A stretch of 64,000 nucleotides of DNA from Luteirhabdus salina (lineage in GTDB: Bacteria > Bacteroidota > Bacteroidia > Flavobacteriales > Flavobacteriaceae), in assembly GCA_025384855.1 (NCBI GenBank), contig JALAHT010000004.1, positions 251,846-315,845 on the forward strand. Direction: 5' to 3'. How positions within the stretch are numbered: the stretch's first letter is position 1; each line of letters opens with the position of its first letter. The notes under the pieces were generated by a model that was not told the DNA's origin, made no database searches, and worked only from the letters and a program-made list of their open reading frames with translations. Shown here in pieces: positions 55,401 to 63,845 of this stretch. The position numbers and the translations under genes were made by a program.

Positions 55401-56657
55401 TTCACTCCGAATTCAGGAGTTGCCTCCGCATTTCCAGCGGCTGAAAATTTTGCCGATGACAATGGCGATAATTGGCAACAATTTTCTGGAACACTCTCTG
55501 CCGGGGAAGGATTTTTGGTAATGCCACAAGCAACACCTACTATTGGAGCTCCTTCGGCTTATACTTTCAATTATTCGCAAGGTACGCTAAACAATGGAGT
55601 GGTGAACTTCAATGTAGCGTATAACGGAACCCAAAACGCCAGTCCTAATATTTTAGGAAATCCTTATGCTTCTGCTATCGATGCAGACGTTTTTCTAGCC
55701 CAGAATAGTATGATCGATGTGCTTTATTTTTGGGAACATCTTTCAGAGCCTACGTCTTCTTACCCAGGGTATAATGCTCATAATTATAGTATGGGTGATA
55801 TCTCCATGTATAATGGAATTGGCGGGGTAGCAGCAGCAAACGGCGGATCAGCGCCCACACAATACGTAGCATCGGGACAAGGCTTCGCAACAAAGGTAAC
55901 TACAAGCGGAACCGCTGTTTTCAACAATAGTATGCGTGTCACAGGAAATAATGATCAATATCGAATACCTGATAATATTCTAGAACGCCTATGGCTAGAA
56001 GTTGATAATACAACCTATAACCTGAGAGGCAATACGCTAATTGGTTTTACCGATGCTGCAACGGATGGTTTTGATTCTTCTTTCGACGCGAATAGATTAC
56101 CTACTCCAATATCGCTGTATAGCTATTTGGAGACAGGCGAGGAGCTTGGAATCCAAGGTCGAGGAGTTTTTGAAGCTGAAGATGAAGTGATGCTCGGCTT
56201 TTCTACACAAATTGAAGAGGATGCCGTATATCGAATTCGTTTGGGTGCTGTTGAAGGCATACACTTGGAAACAGCTTCGATTTATCTTATCGACCATTTG
56301 CAGCAAACAGTTACACCACTAACTTCAACAGACTATGAATTTGTGGCAAAGGAAGGCGATTATAAAGGACGCTTTACGCTTGTCTTTAAAGCGCCTGAAT
56401 TAAATATTGAAAACAATGCTCTAAATGCTATTGCCGTATTCCCTAATCCATTCAATTCTTCCTTTACCATTGCTTCACCTACTGCAGCAATAGAAGAAGT
56501 TGAAGTACGGGACGTACAAGGGCGATTGGTATTTCAAACACAGATTGAAATGGAGCAAAACGTTCAGTTGACTATCGCGGATATAACATCGGGTGTTTAT
56601 TTTATTCATATCAAAACGATACACGGAAATATAGTCAAGCGTCTGGTTCGACAATAG
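52491..56657 (+). CDS. Secreted M43-family (pappalysin-like) zinc metalloprotease with T9SS type A sorting domain
   Basis: A 1388-residue exported multidomain protein. Signal peptide ends SAVAQ near residue 22. A propeptide leads to the metzincin domain with the zinc site HEIGHWIGLRH at 284-294 and Met-turn NYMDYS near 343; surrounding cysteines fit M43B. Next come a Calx-beta-like domain (about 385-500, TATSADYGIVTSS), a jelly-roll 'choice-of-anchor J' region (about 505-675, LLFEDFEAPSGWS), strand-rich segments, and a C-terminal type A sorting domain (VFPNPFNSSFTI, ending VKRLVRQ) that directs T9SS export. It sits between nqrF and apbE, both ends closed by terminators. Likely degrades outside proteins; substrate unknown. 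Confidence 0.9.
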   Translation: MKSAKLLLFIAMLGLSISAVAQTEIRKLKQTPQKRTQVVPQRTASVQADVGNRQLTPENQAFYAENGIVRCATVEYNEWLREQYPNRSTEQEFEDWLAPLVEEYKTNQANRSSMPPVYYIPVIFHVITSGSGATNLSEFLINEQIDQLNIDLANMAGSSYGVAADAEIIFVPAVIDPLGNPLPEPGINRITTYGAGPHSDTYFDSTIKPNTIWDRTQYANVWTGNLSGLLGYAQFPDNSTLPGMPTDGGPSSTDGVVILHTSVGSVANPNPAGGVYAEGRTLTHEIGHWIGLRHIWGDGGCSVDDYCNDTPVAGNATSGCPGSKDSCSGGGPDMIENYMDYSYDSCMDTFTADQVARMRTVMENSPGRLELPNSPALGNQGPEIAFTITDGTVLEGTACGTINVNVPLSISAAPSADATVTFTATDGTATSADYGIVTSSIVFPAGSTADQNFTFSLEPDGWIESDETFSINFTVSTAGDAEASLTANTLNVTIENDDSVPFAGGTGTLLFEDFEAPSGWSIIDNDGDGNNWTILGDQGWTPHQYSGNWAASFSWDSVPLSPDNFIISPAFTIPPSSSAASVSYIIGSGDDGTYFKEHYSVYFTTDASSVAAITAGVVLENDREVPANGTELRSHDLTAYAGQTGYFVVRHHNVTDEFILGLDNVEVTYTASVTVQTTDNSADPYAVDIFEAGTVHPEDPNSGDDMATLVNATSFDYGCTAVAVTREGSSAQGYNGSTGNNRVTDKRYSITTTNTTATGNTDISFFFTEAEIAGWETTTGNDRANLYMAREVGGAIVELVPATIGSIGTEVSLNGSFSAFEGDYYFGLSTAFGSCIGTTTYSGGSWDNGAPDATMTAIIEGNYSTASSNLKACELFVNSGSLTIPAATYAQVQNNITVASGATVTIEHEGSLVQIDDAATVINNGTISVLKNTPMIGNRGFMIVSSPMTAETRNGVHNTAIQVRNHITANFTPNSGVASAFPAAENFADDNGDNWQQFSGTLSAGEGFLVMPQATPTIGAPSAYTFNYSQGTLNNGVVNFNVAYNGTQNASPNILGNPYASAIDADVFLAQNSMIDVLYFWEHLSEPTSSYPGYNAHNYSMGDISMYNGIGGVAAANGGSAPTQYVASGQGFATKVTTSGTAVFNNSMRVTGNNDQYRIPDNILERLWLEVDNTTYNLRGNTLIGFTDAATDGFDSSFDANRLPTPISLYSYLETGEELGIQGRGVFEAEDEVMLGFSTQIEEDAVYRIRLGAVEGIHLETASIYLIDHLQQTVTPLTSTDYEFVAKEGDYKGRFTLVFKAPELNIENNALNAIAVFPNPFNSSFTIASPTAAIEEVEVRDVQGRLVFQTQIEMEQNVQLTIADITSGVYFIHIKTIHGNIVKRLVRQ

Positions 56658-56678
56658 CCCCATAAAACCTATACGCCA

Positions 56679-56708
56679 AAAAAGCCACCTACAAAAAGGT
56701 GGCTTTTT
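56679..56708 (+). terminator. Rho-independent terminator of the M43 protease gene
   Basis: A perfect twelve-base-pair stem (AAAAAGCCACCT with AGGTGGCTTTTT) and six-base loop, 21 bases past the stop. Confidence 0.88.
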
Positions 56709-56747
56709 CTATGAAATAATTTAGATAGAAGGACAGTTAATAATAGT

Positions 56748-57617
56748 ATGAAAAAAATAGTATTGGCATTGGTTTTAGTGCTGCTCATCGCATATCTATT
56801 TTTCCCACAGCAAACTAAGACGTTTCAAAATGTTGCAAAAAGCTATATTCTACCTTCCAGTAATCTTTCGGAAGAAGGCCGTACAGTTCGTAGCCGGGTT
56901 ACGCTCCCTGAGGGATGGACGCGCTTTCAATTTGAAGAGGGAAGTTTTCAGGCATATCTTCAGAAGTTTCCTTTAAAAGAATTCGATTCAAAAATTATTA
57001 ATTATGATGGTAGGGTTTATCCGTATCAGAAAGGGCATGTCGGGGTTTTGGAGGTGTCTGTTCCGGATAACGGACTTCAACAGTGTGCAGATGCCTTAAT
57101 ACGATTACGAGCAGAATATCTATGGGAAAGGGGAAGACAGCACGAAATTGCATTCAATTTTACTTCGGGTCATCGCTGTTCTTGGAAGGCATATGCGAAA
57201 GGTTTTCGTCCTAAAGTGAAAGGAAATAGTGTTTCCTTTCATAAAACAGCCGCTCCGGATGCTTCCAAAGAAAATTTTTATCGCTATCTCAACCTAGTGT
57301 ATACCTATGCGGGAACACAATCTTTATACGATGAATTGAAAAAAGTAAAAAATGTCTCAGATCTTACTGTTGGCGATATGCTCGTATATCCTGGTTTTCC
57401 CGGGCATATTATTATGATTGTGGATATGGCGTATTCGGCAACGGGTAAAAAAATGGTTATTTTTGCACAAGGAAATACACCCGCACAGAGTGTGCACATA
57501 CTTAGGAATATGAACGATTCCGATAGCAGTCCTTGGTATGAAGCACAAGTGCAAGGGGCGTTACGAACCCCAGCATATTTATTTGAAGAAACAACAGCAA
57601 TACGCTTTAACCCATGA
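56748..57617 (+). CDS. DUF4846-family exported protein
   Basis: A 289-residue protein with an N-terminal signal or anchor (MKKIVLALVLVLLIAYLFF). Family landmarks of DUF4846: GVLEVSVPDNGLQQCADALIRLRAEYLW near 99-126, YLNLVYTYAGTQSLYDELK near 186, PGFPGHIIMIVDMA near 222, AQGNTPAQSVHILRN near 246, and SPWYE near 263. The function is unknown; conserved Cys-Ala-Asp and Gly-His residues suggest an enzyme. It overlaps the next gene by four bases (ATGA) and heads the operon with the small protein and apbE. Confidence 0.85.
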   Translation: MKKIVLALVLVLLIAYLFFPQQTKTFQNVAKSYILPSSNLSEEGRTVRSRVTLPEGWTRFQFEEGSFQAYLQKFPLKEFDSKIINYDGRVYPYQKGHVGVLEVSVPDNGLQQCADALIRLRAEYLWERGRQHEIAFNFTSGHRCSWKAYAKGFRPKVKGNSVSFHKTAAPDASKENFYRYLNLVYTYAGTQSLYDELKKVKNVSDLTVGDMLVYPGFPGHIIMIVDMAYSATGKKMVIFAQGNTPAQSVHILRNMNDSDSSPWYEAQVQGALRTPAYLFEETTAIRFNP

Positions 57618-57976
57618 GTCTACCCTTAACAGAACAAGAATTACACAACCTAGCCATGAATATCGTAGGAAAGGAACTAGAGGAGGCTGGTTTTGAGTTC
57701 TTAGGAGTAAATTCAAAACTGAAAAGAGATCCACAATTCGTCGCTTTGAAGAACAAGGAGCTCCATTTTGTTATTGTACGTGCTATTTCCTATCCAGATG
57801 AAGCCGATATCTACGACCCTGTTTTTATGCAAACAATAAAACAGCATGCCGATAAGTTTGAGGCGAAAACATACTATGCTGGAGTAGGGTTGGGACACGG
57901 TAGCGATTATGCGCAACCGGTTGTCAAAAATGAATCCTATACCTTAGTTTTTAACGGACTACAAGAAATTACATGA
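57614..57976 (+). CDS. Small conserved-looking protein of unknown function beside apbE
   Basis: A 120-residue soluble protein, coupled to both neighbours by four-base overlaps. I do not recognise a named family. I recall short proteins at this position in related genomes being labelled as an NqrF subunit, but there is no cysteine and no flavin or NADH motif here, so that label would be wrong. The layout EELEEAGFEFLGVN, then PQFVALKNKELHFVIVR, resembles the YraN/PD-(D/E)XK fold, where GEIDLIA and VFVEVK occur. The matching catalytic positions are Gln41, Ile54 and Arg56, so any nuclease activity would be lost. This is a visual comparison only. Confidence 0.75.
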   Translation: MSLPLTEQELHNLAMNIVGKELEEAGFEFLGVNSKLKRDPQFVALKNKELHFVIVRAISYPDEADIYDPVFMQTIKQHADKFEAKTYYAGVGLGHGSDYAQPVVKNESYTLVFNGLQEIT

Positions 57977-58974
57977 AATACTTCGGATTTTTTATCGTAA
58001 CCCTGCTATTACTTTCCTGTAATCAGCAACACGATTCGCTACATATTATTCAAGGTGAAGCCTTCGGAACCGTTTATTCCATCAAATATTACGATGAAGG
58101 GAAGTCTGATATAAAAGCGGGTGTAGATGCTATCGTAACAAAAGTGAATGAATCGGTAAGTACGTACCTTCCGGATAGCGATATTTCAAAAATTAATCGT
58201 GGCGACAGCACTATCGTTATCGACAGTATTTTTAGGGAAGTATATCTGCTTTCGGAGGAAGTATATCGCAAGTCGGATGGATATTTTGACCCTACCATCG
58301 GGGTGCTTCGGAATGCATACGGATTTGGCGATGAAAAGGCCTTGAAAAAAATCGATAGCACTACATTGGATTCGCTCATGCAATTTGTAGGGTTCGATAA
58401 GGTGAAACTAAAGCAAGATGGTACGATACAAAAAGCTTCCCCTGAAATCTATTTCGATTTTAATGCCATCGCGAAAGGATATGGAATCGATAGGATTGGG
58501 GCATATCTCGATGAGGAGGGTATTTCCAATTACTTGATTGAACTGGGAGGTGAGTTATTGGCAAAGGGAACCCATATAGAAAAAGAATCGCCATGGAAAG
58601 TGGGGATCGAAAAAGTAGATTCCGAATTGGGAAATCGTGCCTATTCGGTAGCAATCCCATTGCAGGATAAGGCTATGGCATCTTCTGGAAATTATCGAAA
58701 ATATAGAATTGATTCGGTAACTGGGCAGAAGTTCGTTCATACGATAGATCCCACGACTGGATCTGCACTACAGAGTGATGTGACGAGTGCTACGGTATTG
58801 GCAAAAACCTGTGCCGAAGCCGATGCCTATGCTACCACCTTTATGACATTGGGACTGGAGAGATCAAAGCAATTGCTCAGTACATTACCCCATATTGATG
58901 CCTACCTTACCTACAATGACGCTGAAGGAAAGCAGCAAGTATTTGTTTCCCCTGGGTTTCAGAAATTGCTTTAA
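57973..58974 (+). CDS. apbE: FAD:protein FMN transferase
   Basis: Transfers FMN from FAD to a threonine of target proteins, here most likely NqrB and NqrC. The 333-residue protein is a lipoprotein (lipobox LLSC at 13-16) facing the periplasm. Signatures: GEAFGTVYSIKYY near 30, YLPDSDISKIN near 60, FDFNAIAKGYGIDRIG near 162, NYLIELGGELLAKG near 183, and HTIDPTTGSALQSDVTSATVLAKTCAEADAYATTFM near 256-291 with the Mg2+ and FAD residues. It overlaps the preceding small gene by four bases and ends four bases before the convergent type B protein gene. Confidence 0.95.
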   Translation: MKYFGFFIVTLLLLSCNQQHDSLHIIQGEAFGTVYSIKYYDEGKSDIKAGVDAIVTKVNESVSTYLPDSDISKINRGDSTIVIDSIFREVYLLSEEVYRKSDGYFDPTIGVLRNAYGFGDEKALKKIDSTTLDSLMQFVGFDKVKLKQDGTIQKASPEIYFDFNAIAKGYGIDRIGAYLDEEGISNYLIELGGELLAKGTHIEKESPWKVGIEKVDSELGNRAYSVAIPLQDKAMASSGNYRKYRIDSVTGQKFVHTIDPTTGSALQSDVTSATVLAKTCAEADAYATTFMTLGLERSKQLLSTLPHIDAYLTYNDAEGKQQVFVSPGFQKLL

Positions 58975-58978
58975 ACGG

Positions 58979-61066
58979 CTAACGCTTTAAGGCGAAATGG
59001 CCTCTAATCGTCCTTCCATCTTCCAAAAACAACGTAAACCAATAATCGTCTGATGGCTGAAGGATATTGTCATAATTTCTGCCATCCCAACCTTCTGTAT
59101 TTGGAGGTAAATTCTTCAACACACGTCCATAGCGATTAAAAATTCTGATTTCCGTAGCTGGAAACAATTCGATGTTTCGGATATACCAGGTATCGTGTGC
59201 ACCATCATTGTTTGGAGTGAAGAAATTTGGATAATCCAACACGAGCACTTCTTCCGATACGACTCCACAACCATTTTTGTCGCGTACGTAGATTCTATGA
59301 ATACCAGTTTCTACGGGTTTAAAAGTAGGATCGTCCTGATAGTTGGTTTCATTGTCGAGCGCATATTCATAATCGCCTTCTCCTATTGCTGTAACGGTAA
59401 TCGAATTATCGTAGCGTGTAAAATCATTTACACTTACCTCTTCTATAGTTGCAATATTTGAAACTGAAACAGATGTACTTATGGTTTCCGAACATCCATA
59501 TTCGTTCGTTACGGTAACCGTATAGGTGCCGCCTTCTTCAACAAAAATGGCAGCTGCATTAGGACCTGAAGCCCCCGTATTCCATTCATAATTTGCAAAT
59601 CCGCCTCTAACTTTTATTTTGAGTGGCTCCATGTCGTTTAAGCAGTATTGATAGGTATCCTGTTCGAAATACGGTTCAGGTGTCGGGGTAACGAGAAGTT
59701 TAAAATCCGTATAATCGCGGCAGCCCGTTTCATTTTCAGTGAAGCTAACATAAATGGTTTGTGGCGACTGGGTGTTTTCAATACTAGTTGGTAACGGATT
59801 TTGCTCCAAAAACCGGTCTTCCTCCGTTGCGTAGTATCCGATAGTGAAATCTTCTGCGGCATTTTCACCTAAAATGATAGTAGTAAGGGGTGCAAGGGAA
59901 AATGTTTCAAAACCATCATTATTGGTGTCGCATGCAGTAAGGTCTTCAGGATTAACAGCTGAAATAATTCTGTTGATACGACCTTCAAATGAAGTGGTAT
60001 TGTAACAATCTGAATCCTCTTCCGAAGTAACCCTTACAAAGTAGGTCTGTGGTGTTTCAGTCAATGTTATCGATTCACCTAAGGGGTTGCTATTCAAATC
60101 AGCATCTTCCTGGGTAGCGTGAAAGGAAAAAATGTACCCTGTAGGATCTGCAATTACCTCATCGATGATGGAAGTTACGCTATATTCCAAGTTGAAACCG
60201 TAGGTACAAAGGATAACTTCTGAAGGTTCGAGCAAGGTAGGGCCTCCGGTACTTAGTTCGAAGCTCGTATAATTGGTACAGCCATTAGGTGAGGTAACCC
60301 TGGCATAAACTGTTTGCGGATTGCTGATAGTCATATATGGACTCGATAAGGAATTGATGCCGATATTGGCATCATTAAGGGAGGTGTGATAGGTTACCGT
60401 AACATCGGGTTGACCATCGGCTACTGTAGAAGTAAACGCTTCAAGATTAAATTCAGTAAGACCATCTTGGGTACCATCCGAATCGCATTTCGACTGATCT
60501 TCGACGCTTCCAGCTGTAACGCTATTGGGAAGTTGTGCAGTTCCCGTATAAAATAAACTGAATCCGCCCGAGCCAACCGCCCTATCTACCAAAAGGTAAT
60601 AGACATCACCAACGCTTGCGTCTATAAACTGTAAATATCCGTTTCCATCTTCTCCAGGACCTTCGGTAACATCGGTCTCTTCCATGTTTAGTCCAGTTTC
60701 TGGTGGAACGCCAGCGTTGTCCGGATTTGTACTAGAACAGCGAATGGCGGCACCGAGTTCCGTACAATCAGCAACAGGTCCGAAAATAGCAAAGTCGTAA
60801 TCGGCTCCATCGTCAGGAACGATGTCAAAAGTAAAACTACCGCTTCCAACTATGGTGAACTTAAACCAAATACTGTGTTGGTCGAAATTGTAACAACTAG
60901 GGATTTCATTTCCAGGTAAAGAGAATTCATCGAACCCAGTGCCACTAGGGTCTAAGCCAATACTTGAGTCGCCACAAATTACGAGGGCATTAATACAATC
61001 ATTTGGATTTTGGGCATAGCTATGAAGTATTCCTACGCTGAGGAAAAGAATGAAAAATAATCTCAT
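58979..61066 (-). CDS. Large T9SS-exported surface protein with type B (gliding-motility-type) C-terminal domain
   Basis: I start it at 61066 (MRLFFILFLSVGILHSYAQ), giving 695 residues with a clean signal peptide; the ATG at 61099 adds eleven residues before it. The first 190 residues look like a bacterial pre-peptidase-type jelly roll (HSIWFKFTIVGSGSFTFDI). Three repeats of about 95 residues follow, each with a pattern like (S/T)xxDAxxxxNPL then NPQTxYxRV, typical of flavobacterial adhesins. An Ig-like part (about 490-600) precedes the type B sorting domain: PNFFTPNNDGAHDTWYIRNIE to IRGHFALKR. Probably a cell-surface or secreted adhesin. Confidence 0.88.
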   Translation of the reverse strand: MRLFFILFLSVGILHSYAQNPNDCINALVICGDSSIGLDPSGTGFDEFSLPGNEIPSCYNFDQHSIWFKFTIVGSGSFTFDIVPDDGADYDFAIFGPVADCTELGAAIRCSSTNPDNAGVPPETGLNMEETDVTEGPGEDGNGYLQFIDASVGDVYYLLVDRAVGSGGFSLFYTGTAQLPNSVTAGSVEDQSKCDSDGTQDGLTEFNLEAFTSTVADGQPDVTVTYHTSLNDANIGINSLSSPYMTISNPQTVYARVTSPNGCTNYTSFELSTGGPTLLEPSEVILCTYGFNLEYSVTSIIDEVIADPTGYIFSFHATQEDADLNSNPLGESITLTETPQTYFVRVTSEEDSDCYNTTSFEGRINRIISAVNPEDLTACDTNNDGFETFSLAPLTTIILGENAAEDFTIGYYATEEDRFLEQNPLPTSIENTQSPQTIYVSFTENETGCRDYTDFKLLVTPTPEPYFEQDTYQYCLNDMEPLKIKVRGGFANYEWNTGASGPNAAAIFVEEGGTYTVTVTNEYGCSETISTSVSVSNIATIEEVSVNDFTRYDNSITVTAIGEGDYEYALDNETNYQDDPTFKPVETGIHRIYVRDKNGCGVVSEEVLVLDYPNFFTPNNDGAHDTWYIRNIELFPATEIRIFNRYGRVLKNLPPNTEGWDGRNYDNILQPSDDYWFTLFLEDGRTIRGHFALKR

Positions 61067-61108
61067 AGGTGAGGTTAGTCTAATAATATTGATGGACAAA
61101 GAAACAAT

Positions 61109-61873
61109 TTATTTTTTACAAACGGGGAGTAATTCACCTTTTGCCAATCGATATCGGTCCATTTCCCCCTTCGAAAACTGTGATGTATAATCTATTGCGT
61201 TCGTGGTAAAACCTACAGCTCTCAAGATATCGAAATAATCCTTTCCATATACGCGAACATGATCGTATTGCCCGAAAATTTTTGCCCGTTCCTTTGGGTC
61301 TGTAATCGTTGGGTCCTCAAAAGTCTTCTCACGGTCGTTCTCAAGAGGAACCTGTAAGATCGCAGTACCGCCAGGCTTCAAAATGCGGTACAGTTCACGC
61401 ATTGCTTTTCTATCATCCGGGATATGCTCTAACACATGATTGCAAATGATAAAGTCGTAGCTGTTCTCCTTAAATGGAAGGTTGCAGATATCGGCTTTTA
61501 CGTCAGCAATGGGGGAGTTAAGGTCGGTGGTGGTATAGTCTAAATTCTTCAGTTGTTGAAACCGTTTTAAAAAAGCTTGTTCCGGTGCAAAGTGCAACAC
61601 CTTCAACGGTGCGGTAAAGAAATCGGTTTCGTTCTTGAGATATAGCCAGCACAGTCGGTGCCTTTCAAGTGATAATGTTCCAGGAGCCAAAACATTTTCG
61701 CGGACACGCTCGTAACCATAGGGTAAGAATTTGCGATAAGACTTTCCGTCTATCGGATCGGTATAACGATTTCCTCTCAGAAAAAAGGCCACGAATGGAC
61801 GCGCCACGTAACTCAATCGAATGAGAATAGGTCTGGGAAATAGATTAAGAATGTTCCTGAAAAGTGCACTCAT
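61109..61873 (-). CDS. Class I SAM-dependent methyltransferase
   Basis: A 254-residue methyltransferase. SAM motif I is weak (VLHFAPEQAFLKRF near residue 92, without the GxG loop); post-I Asp is in YTTTDLN, then ICNLPFKENSYDFIICNHVLEHIPDD and ELYRILKPGGTAILQVPL near 165. The LHFAPE form is seen in a group of such enzymes near polysaccharide or cell-wall genes. Substrate unknown. It follows map after 66 bases on the same strand. Confidence 0.85.
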   Translation of the reverse strand: MSALFRNILNLFPRPILIRLSYVARPFVAFFLRGNRYTDPIDGKSYRKFLPYGYERVRENVLAPGTLSLERHRLCWLYLKNETDFFTAPLKVLHFAPEQAFLKRFQQLKNLDYTTTDLNSPIADVKADICNLPFKENSYDFIICNHVLEHIPDDRKAMRELYRILKPGGTAILQVPLENDREKTFEDPTITDPKERAKIFGQYDHVRVYGKDYFDILRAVGFTTNAIDYTSQFSKGEMDRYRLAKGELLPVCKK

Positions 61874-61939
61874 GCTTCAAAAATCGTATCGAAAGGCTTT
61901 CCTAGAACTCATGCGGTAATTGAAATAGCTGAAATTCTT

Positions 61940-62758
61940 TTAGGATGCCGTTACAGGCTTCCGAAATTCATCTTCTTCAGTGCTTTTTATGCCCAATGCT
62001 TCATAAATATAGTCGAAAGTTGAAAGCAACTGCGGCTTACCATCGACAATGGCAACATCATGTTCGAAATGTACACTCGGTTGTCGATCTCTCGTTAGGA
62101 TGGTCCAACCATCAGCTAATTGCTGAATGCGCTTTGTACCAAGATTGATCATCGGTTCGATGGCAACGGTCATGCCTTCCACGAATTTTTTTCCACGTCC
62201 GCGTTTACCGTAGTTCGGCATTTCAGGGTCTTCATGCATCGTTCGTCCAATTCCGTGTCCTACCAACTCACGTACCACGCCATAGCCATGTTTTTCGCAA
62301 TGTTGCTGAATAGCATATCCAACATCACCCACGCGATTATTCACCTTGAATTCACGAATTCCGAGGTATAATGCTTCTTTCGTAACTTTCAATAGTTTCT
62401 TCACTTCTGGAGCGACTTCACCTACCTCAAACGTATAGGCGTGGTCTCCATAAAAGCCATCTTTTACCGCCCCACAATCAATGGAGATGATATCGCCTTC
62501 TTCATAGGGTTTGTCGTTTGGAATACCGTGAACCACCTGTTCGTTGGGACTCATGCATAGGGAATTTGGAAAATCATACAGTCCTAAAAAGCCCGGTTCT
62601 GCACCGTGATCGCGAATGAATTCCTCCGCCATTTTATCTAATTTCAAAGAGGTTGCGCCGGGTTTCACTTCACTAGCAAGCATTCCCAGTGTCTTCGAGA
62701 CGATCTGTGCGGCATTGCGCATCAATTCTATTTCTTCAGCAGACTTTGGTATAATCAT
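61940..62758 (-). CDS. map: Type I methionine aminopeptidase
   Basis: Removes the N-terminal Met from new proteins. The 272 residues show the pita-bread fold with the five metal ligands in order: SIDCGAVKDGFYGDHAYTF (two Asp) near 92-110, VGHGIGRTMHEDPEMPNYG (His) near 170, VEGMTVAIEPMI (Glu) near 200, and VHFEHDVAIVDGKP (Glu) near 235. No zinc-finger N-terminal extension, so it is the bacterial type. Nine bases after the HAD phosphatase gene. Confidence 0.96.
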   Translation of the reverse strand: MIIPKSAEEIELMRNAAQIVSKTLGMLASEVKPGATSLKLDKMAEEFIRDHGAEPGFLGLYDFPNSLCMSPNEQVVHGIPNDKPYEEGDIISIDCGAVKDGFYGDHAYTFEVGEVAPEVKKLLKVTKEALYLGIREFKVNNRVGDVGYAIQQHCEKHGYGVVRELVGHGIGRTMHEDPEMPNYGKRGRGKKFVEGMTVAIEPMINLGTKRIQQLADGWTILTRDRQPSVHFEHDVAIVDGKPQLLSTFDYIYEALGIKSTEEDEFRKPVTAS

Positions 62759-62767
62759 AATATAATT

Positions 62768-63166
62768 TTAAAACGAGAGCCACCGCTTTTTCGATTTCTT
62801 CTGTGGTTGCTTTTTTTCTTCGCCAATTAAGAGATGATGAATTTCACCCCAACCCATCAAACCGCCAATATTACGGTCGTCTATAAATAGATCTGCCTGA
62901 ATTTTCCGGCTGTATTTTGGGTCAAATTCTTCTTCAGGGAAACTCTTGTTTACCGCATAAAACTTAATGCCTTGCTCTTCACAGAAAGCGACTGCTTCCT
63001 TCAAATGCCTACCACTGCGGTACGTCCATAGAATTAATCGATGTCCATTATCTCTCAATTTCTGTAGGGTTTCAACAGCAAAAAGTTTTGGTTTACCAAT
63101 ACTGGGATACTCATCCTCTACTATGGTTCCATCAAAATCGACCGCAATTGTGAGCAATTCTTTCAT
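62768..63166 (-). CDS. Small HAD-superfamily phosphatase-like protein (BT0820-like)
   Basis: A 132-residue HAD protein without a cap domain. Motif I is VDFDGTIVEDEYPSIG near residue 9, motif II is ILWTYRSGRH near 45, and the acidic motif IV region is ADLFIDDRNIGG near 92. This minimal form with the FIDDRNIGGLMGW ending resembles the Bacteroides BT0820 group. The C-terminus is a basic tail of Lys and Gln. Substrate unknown. It lies between the thioredoxin-like gene and map. Confidence 0.85.
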   Translation of the reverse strand: MKELLTIAVDFDGTIVEDEYPSIGKPKLFAVETLQKLRDNGHRLILWTYRSGRHLKEAVAFCEEQGIKFYAVNKSFPEEEFDPKYSRKIQADLFIDDRNIGGLMGWGEIHHLLIGEEKKQPQKKSKKRWLSF

Positions 63167-63217
63167 CCTATTCTTAAAAAATCAAAAGCAAGCGCAAAAG
63201 TACAAATATACAATGAG

Positions 63218-63835
63218 TTATTCCTCGTAGGGGTCTTTATATTCCGCTCCGTTAAGAATGGCATAAATGTCTTCTTCGAGAGTATTCTGTGCATACTCTA
63301 CAAAACGATCTATTTCTTCTCCATTCTTGCTAAAAATAATGGTAGGAACGTAAGCGATATTGTGTTCCTCTTCAATATTGGAGGGTGTCGTTTTCATATC
63401 ATCAACGGCATAGACCGTAAGTTTGTCGTAATCGAAATCGGCAGCATCCAAAATTTTGTATAGATGTGGGATTTCACGCTGACTGTCGCTACACCAGGTT
63501 CCCATAAATACGGTAATGGAAACATCCTGTAGCAAGGGCTCGATTTTGGTTACCATAGCGCTGTCTACGGGTTGAATATCGTAGGTGCTCGTGAACCATT
63601 CAGAAAACGGTTCTTGTTGTAATCCGTTTCGGTTGATGCGTCCCAACATAATCGTATCGTATTCTTCATTCGGAACGATTTCATTTAAAGGGTCGGCCAT
63701 AGCAGCTTTTGCGTCGCTGCCGCCCATGGCGTTGCTGCTATCGACTGCCGTTCCCTCCGAACCGTTGGTAGCTTTCTTTTGATTGTTACAGGCCCAAATA
63801 GAAAGGACTGCACATAAAATAATGGCGTATTTCAT
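63218..63835 (-). CDS. Thioredoxin-like lipoprotein with CxxS site
   Basis: A 205-residue lipoprotein (lipobox IWAC at residues 13-16) with a Ser/Gly/Ala linker. The C-terminal 110 residues are a thioredoxin fold: FMGTWCSDSQREIPHLYKIL near 110-129 and the cis-Pro region YVPTIIFSKNGEEI near 168. The second cysteine of the usual CxxC is serine, so it may be an isomerase-like or otherwise one-cysteine protein. It begins ten bases after the gpmI stop, so the two are cotranscribed. Confidence 0.85.
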   Translation of the reverse strand: MKYAIILCAVLSIWACNNQKKATNGSEGTAVDSSNAMGGSDAKAAMADPLNEIVPNEEYDTIMLGRINRNGLQQEPFSEWFTSTYDIQPVDSAMVTKIEPLLQDVSITVFMGTWCSDSQREIPHLYKILDAADFDYDKLTVYAVDDMKTTPSNIEEEHNIAYVPTIIFSKNGEEIDRFVEYAQNTLEEDIYAILNGAEYKDPYEE

Positions 63836-63845
63836 AAATATCGGG

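Noticed and set aside
57614-57976. Second NqrF subunit
   Set aside because: The protein has no cysteine, no flavin motif and no NADH motif; the complete NqrF is at 51030-52337.
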